A stretch of 64,000 nt of DNA from Stictocephala bisonia (taxonomy: Eukaryota; Arthropoda; Insecta; Hemiptera; Membracidae): assembly GCA_035578905.1 (NCBI GenBank), contig JAQJVL010000153.1, forward strand, positions 891,501 through 955,500, in the 5' to 3' direction. Shown here piece after piece: positions 12,123-22,100 of this stretch. Every line of letters begins with the position of its first letter. Positions within the stretch are counted from its first letter, which is position 1. The position numbers and the translations under genes are program-made. The notes below the pieces were generated by a model, which ran no database searches, was not told the DNA's origin, and was given only the letters and a program-made list of their open reading frames with translations.

Positions 12123-12176
12123 CAGTTCCAGACGTTTCGCCCATGCTACGATGTGGCATCCTCAGTGGTTAGGCTG
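12123..12176 (-). ncRNA. Hammerhead-ribozyme-like motif of a second PLE
   Basis: On the minus strand: CAG, a loop, CCA, then CTGAGGA (12165-12159), stem II GCC(A)CAT/ATGGGC, GAAA (12138-12135), a minimal helix III in ACGT, GTC (12133-12131), TGG and CTG. Helix I therefore pairs CCA/TGG and CAG/CTG around an internal loop. The core has the same extra T after CTGANGA as the copy at 7722, which argues for a shared family architecture. Confidence 0.5.
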
Positions 12177-12644
12177 AGAGTGAATTCCGACTCATATATA
12201 GTCAGATACAATAATATTTTGTTCTAATTATTGATAGGTATTTGATTTATAATATCTTTTTGGTTAATTTATGACATTTTCTTTACTAAATTAGCAAAAA
12301 ATGTTAATGTTATGTTTGAAATTGTAAGGCAATGTACATGTTGCTGCCTGGTATTTTTTTGAATTAAAATTTAATACAAGGCTTTAATATAGATTGGTAG
12401 AGAGTCCTTTTCATTTACCATTTATTGAATTTTACAAACTATCAATGCAATGATTTTAGGCTAAGTGTTTCAATTTGTTGGTATAATTTTTACAATTTGT
12501 TACCATTTGTTATATTCTAATTTTATATATTTGGTTTATTTGTGATGTTATAAATTTATATGTCTAATTGCAAACAAAATATTTTAAATAAAACTAATTT
12601 TATATCTAATAATATTGTTTTTCTTCAAGTGCCTCTTTTTTTAA

Positions 12645-13629
12645 CCCTTTTAGTGCTATGCCGCCTGGCCTATGGATATACCCAAAAGTGCTATGCAGTT
12701 TTGTGTGAAAATTTAGAGTTTTTGTAAAAAGCTCATAGATTCGTTATTTGTTGTCATATCTTCATACTTTTTGTTTTGTATTGTAACAAGATAAACAGAG
12801 AACAGTTCCATGACAAGAAAATACACACAAAAGTATTTTTTATTAATTAAACAAAATAAATATTGTTGTTTTTATTTTTGTAATTATGAAGAAAATAAAA
12901 GTGCCTGAATATTTTTTATAATTTCTATAACTATTCCACTGTAAAGAGCATCTAATGAAGAACAAATTTCATATATTTTCAGTTCTTTTATAAACAAATA
13001 AAAATTGGAGTATAGAGGAAATATCAAAAATATTGGCCTCACAAACATTTTTTGACTTGACATTTGAAACATTTTTTGAACAAACAAGCAATAACTATTC
13101 AATCATATGTATATGACATTGTACTGTTTTATTTCTATAAAACCATTATTATAATAACAAATTATCACAGTAAATGAGGTATTTTGGTTTTGAAGCATCA
13201 GTTCTTCATCAATAACATTGCGTAGCAAGGAATCGTTTGCGGCAAAGTTTTATTAGCTACGCTAAAAACAATGAATTTATTATAAATACAGAACACAAAA
13301 GTTCAAAATAAATGTTTCATAAAACGAACTATTTATATGTATAATGCATTTCTGTTGAATAAAACATACAACTGAACAACAAAACGCAAAAACGAACTTC
13401 ACAAAACAAATAAACGAATATAACCTTGATTTTCCTTCACACGAAAAAATATAGAAAGTCGATTATCAGCTATCAAATGGCCATATATCGATTCTCTAAT
13501 ACTTTTGGAATAAAATGACATCAATAGTGGCCAGTAAAATAAACAAGCCTGTCGTATATATACAAAATACGTAGTGTCTACTATGTAAACGCTCACACTT
13601 TTAGACAATTATTTTTAGCACTAAAGGGG
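12645..13629. mobile_element. piggyBac-like element A (985 bp)
   Basis: It is flanked by TTAA (12641-12644 and 13630-13633). TIRs are CCCTTTTAGTGCTA and CCCCTTTAGTGCTA (13 of 14). Internal minus-strand frames are short and not recognisable as transposase. Confidence 0.65.
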
Positions 13630-14217
13630 TTAAAATAATTGTTGGAACTTAGTACAGACAGGGGAGATGAAATTTTTAAAAAGGATGTAGCATAAAACAA
13701 GAAGATATAGTAACTGGCTGATTGCATATTGCGCTAAAATCCAAAAGCAAGTTTGAGGTGTGTCTGGTTCGACACAACTTCATACCTCATCCACACGTAT
13801 AACAATGATTAGCTACTTAATAATAACAAACAAATTGAGTAAGGTATAAATATGGAAAAAAGAATTAGAAGTAAACCTAGATGTGCAATGATTAAGTTCT
13901 GACAAAATAGTGAGGCTAATACAGTTCTTTTTCGATAGGTTCAGGAGATCAAATGGTGGATCTGCTCCTGGTGTGCACGGTCGAACTAAGCGTAAAATAA
14001 TCCAAATATTTGTATTCGATATCTAAACTTTATATACCATTAGACTCTTTTAAAATATTAAAAATGAAGGCAATATGCCTAAGCACAAAAAACTCTAAGT
14101 TATAAGTAAAACCAAAAGTAAGCAATCTGAACACTAAATCTCCAAGATCTTAATCCTATTTGACCAACTGGCCTTGGCAGAAAAGAAATATTCATACAGA
14201 GCAGCAATGATCTTTAA

Positions 14218-14355
14218 CCCTTTGCCCTGGAGAGGGCTCTTTTAGAAATGTCCCTGAGGTCGTATGGTAACTGTGAGTGGACACAGACATTTCTTTTCTC
14301 TGACAGCTTGTCATTTTCATTTGTGTAAATGTCCTCCCAGATTGCAAGGGCAATG
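14218..14355. mobile_element. Possible piggyBac-like MITE (138 bp)
   Basis: TTAA sits on both sides (14214-14217 and 14356-14359). The left end is CCCTTTGCCCTGG and the reversed right end CATTGCCCTTG. A subterminal AAATGTCC occurs inverted on the right (GGACATTTA). The ends match only in part. Confidence 0.35.
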
Positions 14356-14640
14356 TTAAAATCGATACACTTTTGCGTTTAGTATTTCTTTTTTAATATT
14401 ATTCCTCTGTAAGGTGGTGTAACCTGTTGTGAAACTAAGCGCCTGTCAGTTTCCCACTATTTTAGCCAGCTGTTATGTTCCTTAGATCTAACCTCTCTGC
14501 CTTAGTTCTCCCCAGCCTCTACATGGTGTTTGTGTTACTAAGTGATCAGTGGTCAAAGTAATAAAATAGCCATACATTTTCAAAATTTACTGTTATTTAT
14601 GTATTAGTGTTTTAGTTCTAGTTAGCATTTTAGTCTTTAA

Positions 14641-15256
14641 CCCTTTCCACTCGATTATTTTTTACCTGTTTTTCCCCTCAGATAGTAATATTATGACGTA
14701 TTTTCGGTAGTAAGAAGTCGTTCAGTATTTGTGAGGTTTATGCAATAGTTAAAAAGTTATTTGTAACATGGTATGATATTGTTCAAATATTATATATTAC
14801 CATCACCACTATTTACAGTATGGCCTACTTGTACAACACTGTCACTTTCCTAGATATTTTCTAATGTTGAAAGAGTTATTTCATCATTACTAACACATTC
14901 ATCTTCACTTGATTCACCATCTAATAAATCATGTTGTAATTGTTATATTACTTCAGCATCTGTAAGATTTGGACTACTATGAACCGACATTTTTACACTA
15001 CTGTCAAGTGGCAACTAACGAAACATCGAACTGAAGGTTAGAGTAAACAAGAAAGAATAACAATAACATCATGTGACTTTCCAGTTTCCATGCAACCGAT
15101 AGTAGTTCATTTAGTTTCCGCATGATAGCAGCCCGAATTGGGAACATCGATAACCAAATGAAACTTGCGTCATTGCCGTGTCAGACGCCATACGACATAC
15201 AAGTGGAAAGGCTAAATTACGATGTCGGACAGCGTCCGACATACAAGTGAAAAGGG
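14641..15256 (-). mobile_element. piggyBac-like element B with transposase N-terminal remnant
   Basis: TTAA flanks (14637-14640, 15257-15260). TIRs CCCTTTCCACTCG / CCCTTTTCACTTG. On the minus strand from 14990 a broken frame reads MSVHSSPNLTDAEVI, stop, then LLDGESSEDE, the acidic N-terminal style of piggyBac transposases. The rest of the transposase is missing. Confidence 0.7.
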
Positions 15257-15260
15257 TTAA

Positions 15261-15427
15261 AGAATATCTAAGGAAATGATGGTATCTGAGACTTATTTGA
15301 AACAAACCCAAAAATATTCTTTCATTTCTCTTATACTGTTACTATGTACAATGTAGTTTTAACGTTAACATTAAAACAAAGTTATACAAATTACATGTGT
15401 TTTTAAATTTCCATTTTGCCATTTCAG
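15261..15427. other. AT-rich spacer
   Basis: No feature recognised. Confidence 0.5.
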
Positions 15428-15701
15428 CTCAGAGTGTCAACAAAACAATTCCTACCCAGTGAGAATTGGTTGACGCATAGATGGTGGCACAGCCACTCAC
15501 AGTGGTCGTGAGACATGGGAGAACAGTTCGAACGGCAACTAACGAGTTGTCTAGGAGTGGGCCTTTCGAACTAAACAATCTTCCGGACTAGCTGAAAAAA
15601 TGTCCATACAAAAATTTCAAGAAACCACTCTAAGCCTGGCTAGTGAAATGAACAATTTACTCCATCCAAGAGTTCCTCCGATAGCGGACATCATTTCATA
15701 A
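15428..15701 (+). pseudogene. Possible plus-strand terminal exon or gene fragment, convergent with PSMD10
   Basis: An acceptor-like tract (pyrimidine run ending ATTTCAG at 15427) precedes GC-richer sequence with two overlapping protein-like frames. One reads MVAQPLTVVVRHGRTVRTAT and onward to a stop near 15590. The other is open from 15555 and ends TLSLASEMNNLLHPRVPPIA DIIS before TAA at 15701. Neither frame spans the whole stretch, so either a frameshift has occurred or only one is real. It ends within about 70 bases of the PSMD10 poly(A) signal on the opposite strand. The family is not recognised. Confidence 0.3.
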
Positions 15702-15770
15702 CATACACTAATTATTGATATTCTTATAACACTAACACTGTTTTCCATGAATAATGTAATAAAGAATTTT

Positions 15771-15776
15771 TTTATT
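15771..15776 (-). terminator. Candidate poly(A) signal AATAAA for PSMD10
   Basis: On the minus strand AATAAA lies about 230 bases past the stop codon, with T/G-rich sequence beyond it. It is the first canonical hexamer downstream. In such AT-rich DNA a chance occurrence is possible. Confidence 0.4.
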
Positions 15777-16007
15777 TAATTTTGACAAGAGGTTGGGAAT
15801 GGTTGAAACAGGTCGTGAGGATTGTTTAGTTCCAAGACCCACAGTAAGAAAATATAAGTCTTGGAACTTTTTTTTTTTTGGATTGATTGTTTGGATATAG
15901 GGTAGCATAATATACAAATACTTTATAAACTTTTAAAAATGAAATTTACTAAAGATTTACAAAATTGTCTTAAAAATAGCAGGTAAAATCCATAACAAAT
16001 AATTAAA

Positions 16008-16155
16008 TCATACAATAGATCGAAGAAGTTTTGCCAACGCAGTGCTGGCAACATCTAAGGGAGTTTTCCTCTCCTTGTTAAGGGCATCCAGGAGGGCTCC
16101 TCGTTGCACAAGCAACCTTGCGATCTCGCCTCTGTCCTCTTCACAGCAAAGATGC
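16008..16155 (-). CDS. PSMD10: PSMD10 exon 5 (residues 176-224 and stop)
   Basis: After the acceptor ATATAG the exon completes the split leucine and reads HLCCEEDRGEIARLLVQRGA, then NKERKTPLDVA, ending KLLRSIV and TGA at 16010-16008. It aligns to the last ankyrin repeat and C-terminal cap of gankyrin. It holds the LxCxE segment that in human gankyrin has been linked to retinoblastoma protein binding. Confidence 0.95.
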
Positions 16156-19100
16156 CTATATCAACAACCAAAATTATAAGAATTTCAAGATTAACAATCT
16201 GGTTCTTTGGTACAATATTATATTTAAGTTTGAAATGTAAATATACCAAACTAATCATTGGATAAGGCTGAAATATGTAAAAAAATTCAGATAATTCTAA
16301 CCAACATGTTAAAAAATTATTTATAATAACAACAACATAAATACTATAATACTATACAATATTTATATTGTATAGTATTATAGTATTTATAATAACAACA
16401 AAAAGACTTTATTTCAAGTAATTGGTAAAATATTACCTGGGAAGATAAGTACAGTAAAACCTTTATAGTTTGAAACTTTGTGGACTAAGGGGGTCCACAA
16501 AGTTATCAAAATGTCGAACTATAAGGAATGTATGACAAACATAATAACATAACAGATTTTTATGAAGAAATTGTAGAGCATTTTCTTTATGGATAGTTAA
16601 CAATTTAACAAAAATAGAAATAACTATATATTTCTGTAACAATGTATGTGTACTGAACTGGTATGAAGTTACAGTAGTTATTCGTTATTAAAGTATGGAC
16701 AGTAGAGTACTACTTAGAAGATACAGCAACTGAATATCCAAATATTCTTAATTTTAGCTTTTATTTATTTTGACGGTATTAATTCACTGATCTGCACCGG
16801 GCTGATTCACACACAACCTGCCTTGGACAGTAATTTTGCAACATCATGTCACCATTACCAGTGTGACGAACTATAAGGATTGTCGAAGTATTGAGTATCG
16901 AACTATCGAGGTTTTACTGTATTAAACACGTTCATACATCAACTAAATTACCTACAATTGGCCTTGGAACTTTGTCAGGCAAACCAACATATAGCTAAGC
17001 AATTCCAACTTGGTTGAGAGAAGGGTTCCCATTGCAAAGAGTACATTTTTTTGACACATGAAAGTTTCTCATGGTTGAGATACAAGATAATTGTCTGCCT
17101 ATTCATAATTTATACAGGGTGATTGATGACGTTCTTCCCCCACTTCAACAGCACATTCTACTGCTATATATAAAGAAAAAATGTTATATAAACGTAGGTC
17201 CGAAAAGCTTCGTTAGCGAATTACAGCCAGTTAAACATTTTTATAAGATTCATGGATAAAGACAGAAATAACAATGTACATAACTTATGGAATGATAAGT
17301 AAGGACAGAAATGTCGTGATTTCTTGTGTAATTTGACATGGAACACTAAAAAAGTAGGTTTTAGAACTGTATATTTAGTAGTTTTTTAGTAATTTTGGGT
17401 TAAATGCATGAAATTGGGATAAGAAACTCCTTTTTTTATGTTTAATGTACTATAACTTTGTTAAATAGATAATAAAGTGATACATTTTTCATATATAATT
17501 TGTAGAGACTAAAATTGTATATAATTTTGAAAAGATTGATGTAAGCTAAGTAAAAAATAACACATGAACAAGTACAACAGTTCAACTTTATTTAGTATAA
17601 TACATGAGTAATTGCAAGGAAAGAATTAGATGAAGAAAATAAAATCACCATGTTTATGTCTAACAAATAAACAATACATTTTCCTTTACTACTATTTAAC
17701 AAAACGTATCAAATGTTTTTTACTTCTTAATTTGGTAACAACTGATCAACAATGCTTTTCTAATAGTCATGTCTGACTTGTGTTTTAGTAGTAATTGCAG
17801 GCTACAAATTGCTAGATTAAATACACGACGCCTTTCTAGATGAATATGAGTTTCACAGTCAACAGTGTGGAGGTCACTGAATTGATATGAATTTTACCCA
17901 TTTCATAAACAAAAAGTTCAACATCTACAACCAGGAGTTGGTCCAATTCTTTTGGAGCTTTGTAACTTTTGTGATGCACATCCACAACTCTAAAACCGTA
18001 GTTTATTTACGGATGAGGTGCAATTTACTAGAGATGGTGTCAACAACTTGCTTAATGAGCAATTATGGGCAAAATAAAATCCTCATGAGGTAGTGAAACA
18101 GAACTTTCAACACAGATTCGGTGCCAATGTTTGATGTGGGTTTTAAACAATCAGCCAATTGGTCCATTCATATTCTCTAGCCGCCTAAATGCTGAATTTT
18201 TTTTCACTTCCATCAAGAGAAGTTGCTGCAGCTGCTTCATCTGATTCATAAAAAAACAGATGAAATTTTTATTTCCAGCATGATGGAGCACCACTCCAAT
18301 ATTCTCTAGCCCTTACTGCCTATTTATATAATCAATACCCTAAAAAATTGATTGGTCTTGGAGGGCTGCAATCTTGACCAACAAGATCGCTAGATCTATC
18401 TCAATTGGATTATTGTGTCTGGGATTGGATAAAAGACGTGTTAATGCTCCGGAAGAACTAATTACCCATATGGATAAGGTTACACAGATAAAGGAAAGTC
18501 CTGGTATATTAAAGGAAACTCTAAAGTAACACTAGCAATGCTGAGCACAAACGTGCCTTACAAAGCTTTAATAATGATGGTCTCATTTTTTAACGTTTGT
18601 TAAAAAAAGCTATGTAAAGTTAGCCCAAACCAATTATTTTCATATTAAATTGCTTTTAATTACTTATGTTTTATGCTAAATAAAGTTGGACCCCTTTGTA
18701 CTTGTTTATGTGTTGTTTTTTTCCTTAGCTTACATAATCTTCTCAGAATCAAATTCTCTACAAATTATGTGTGAAATGTTTATGACTTTATTACACAAGT
18801 TATTGTACGCTAAACATAAAAAACTGAGTTTTTGCCCCAATTTCGTCCAATTAACCCAAAATTACTTAAAAATTAACTATAGTTTCGAAACCTATTTTTT
18901 TAGCTCTCTCATGTCAAATTACATAATAAATCACCACATTTATGTCCTAATTTATCTTTCCATAAGTTGTGTACAATGTTATTTCACTATTTATCAATGA
19001 ATCTTATAAAAAATGTTTAACTGGCTGTAATACTCTATCGAAGCGTTTTCGGACCTATAACATTTTTTCTTTATATTTAGAAGTAGAATGTGCTGTTGAA

Positions 19101-22100
19101 GTGGGGGGAGAATGTAATGAATAACCCTGTATATTATATATAGTATTGGCAGTATAACTTATACTTAGAGAATGAAATTAATTTTGTGATCAACTTATTG
19201 GCTCATTCTGTTTTTAAGATTTTGGAAAGTATTGGAACAAGGTTGGAAGGAATCTTAACAAGACTTAACACAATCCAGTCACTTCTAACAGTTCAAATGT
19301 ATAGATTACTTCTGAGAGTTCAAAAATGGAACTTTGTTCAGTTACACTAAGTCAATGGGTATTCAATGTACTCACAATGGTGTGTTGCCTTCATTATCTC
19401 GTGCATTGATGTCAATGTTATTATAAGATAGCAATATTGTAACTATAGGCATGTGCCCGATTGAACTGGCTCTGTGCAGTGGGCGAGCACCACGGACATC
19501 AGAAATATTCACTTCTGCACCTTCATCCAGCAACAGTTTGACAATCTACACATTACAATATAAATCATTTTATTACGCATATAATCTATATATCTTTAAG
19601 TATTACCTGCTCACTCATACACGTGTGATGATGGGTACAGTGGTATTGAGACTGTACTGGTACAATAACCAGTTTAGTATAGTGCCTATAAATTAATTTA
19701 CTCAATTTAAAGCACTACTTCTACATAACAAGTCAGCAAAAGTACTTTGAAAAATAAATTTCCCTTACAACTAGGGTGTGTAAGTAGTGATTTTTAAGTT
19801 CAATCGAGTAGTTGGCACTTTTTTCGAGTTATCAAGTATATTCGAGCGAGTATTTACAGAAGGATTTCCTGTTCACCCAAGACAACTGTAAAACGCAGAC
19901 ACCATCCTAAGCATATGTCAAGTTTTGCCTAATTTATACCTTTGTAAAAATGTACATACATTGATACACCAGTATATGAATGAACTTACAATAATTTTTT
20001 TATTTGTTATTTTTAACTTTAACTTAATACTTTTTATTGATTTTAACTTTGGCTAGTTCAATTGTTCACTAAGTTGATTTGTTCATTTGACAGTTGTTCG
20101 TGAACTACCCATCCCTAGGCGTATTGTGTAATTTATAACTTCGCATACCAAACATGAAGTATAATTAAGAATAAAATAAAACACATTAAAACGTGTACAG
20201 TTTTCAATCATAACTTAAAACAATTATTCTTAAAATTAAATTAAGATATAAATATAATATTTTGGGAAATGCAACTACTAGATCAAACTTCAAATAATTT
20301 TGGAAGTTTTGAGCTGAGGTCGAGAAGTAAAATACTCTATCAAATAATAGACGTTTCGAGTACTTGTTACAGTCTAAGAAAAGTGGCTCCCAGTTTAAGT
20401 AAAATTTAAGTGTGTATATCACAACAAATATTTACATAATTATATACAGAAACTTACCTGGAACAAGCGTAAGTCCACTAGAATATAACATTTCAAGAAA
20501 ACAAACATCTTTTCAAGAATATTTTGACTACATTAAGCAACCAACTCTATCTTTAGTAACATTAACTTCAAGCATAAAAAACTCAAATGAAACTATCTTG
20601 ATAGATCAATATTATCTTAATAACATCAATATTAAGATAATATTGATGTTATTATATTTATATAATATATTTACTTCTTAAACCACCAGAACAAAAAAAA
20701 TATTATAGCCAATAACTAATAATAATTTAGGCATAATTAATTATGAAGCTATTCAATAACTGTTGTGGTGGCAAATTATGTCAGTGACTTTAATGCCTTT
20801 CTGAACTACAGCTGTAGTTTCCAATAGGTTCTTCCTTCCGTGTAAATAACTTTCAAACCATTTTAACGCAGTGCCTTTGATGCCTAATGAGCTTAGTTTT
20901 GACAGTAATAGCCGGTGATCAAGACAATCAAAGGCTTTGCTCAGATCCAAGAAAACAGTACAAACGATTTTACCTTCCTCCAGCCTGTTGATGAGATGTT
21001 CTACTAGGTCTATGAGTGTGTTCAAGATCGATCTTCCAGATATGAAGCCATGTTATCTCTCAGGTAGATTACGATTTATCCCTAGATGTTGCATGAGATG
21101 AGCCAAAACAACCTTTTCTATGACTTTGACACTGTAGGTATCAAAGATATAAGCCTAAAATTTTCTACTCTCATTTTACTGCCTTGTTTGTGAAGGAGGA
21201 AGACCTTGGTGATTTTTAGTTCTTCAGGAAACCTTCCTTGAGTTAAGGATTTATTTACAACGCTGGCAATTGGCTAAGTGACTTAATTTATACAATAATT
21301 CAGTATTTTAGCACTAATGCCATCAATCCCAGTTGACGTTTTGGGTTTCATTGAAGAAATCACTTTAAATATTTATTCTGCTGTGACCAACTGAAATTCA
21401 TTCAGTGCCACTTCATAATGATCTCTTGGCTCCTCAACAATTATAGTTCTGGGAGTATTATTTCGTAGCAAAGTGTCCTCTGCTGTTGTTATAAAGATCT
21501 TATTGAAATATTATGTGATTTCTTTTAGATCATGAACTGCGATGCCATCAATATCCAACTGCCAGGTTGTTTCTAAATCCTTTCTCTTTGCTTTTCTTTC
21601 ACTATTTACAATCTCCCAGAATGCCTTACTTTTATTACTAGCCACAGCAATAGTATGTTCATTTTTTGCTTTCCTGAGCTCATGCAGCTTTAGATCATAT
21701 TCTTTCTTCTTTTGAAATGCTAGATTCTTATCTTCCTCCTTTTTACTGAGTATATATGTTTCATTAGCTTTTATCAAGTCTACCCTTAGTCCACTTACTT
21801 CAGCATTGTAAAGCGCTCGATTTTTGTGAACTTTCTGCTTTCGAATTTTTTAAATGTTTTCGATTTTTTTAATGGGGAAGTGATGTCTAGTGCTGTTGAG
21901 TGTACTAATAAAAGTCGAATATGCATCTTCCACTGTATGTGCCCCATAAACACTATCCCAGGAATTCAAGGCAAGCAGGTTTGACAGGCTTGAGAGATTT
22001 TTGTCCCTAAATTGCCTTTTAGCCATATAAATCGATTTTTGTGTCTCATAGTCTATTTCAAATTTGCAGAATTGTCCAGTGTGATCCGAGAGCAAGGACT

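Larger units (their letters stand above)
11444..12248. mobile_element. PLE end fragment and SINE between 60-bp inverted flanks
   Basis: Bases 11444-11503 and 12189-12248 are inverted copies identical at 59 of 60 positions. Between them are a tRNA-type SINE (from 11504) and, on the minus strand next to the right flank, a PLE-type end with the GCGAAACGTC motif. The high identity suggests a recent event. Confidence 0.6.

Noticed and set aside
19451..19696. 81-codon plus-strand frame
   Set aside because: It is the antisense of PSMD10 exon 4.
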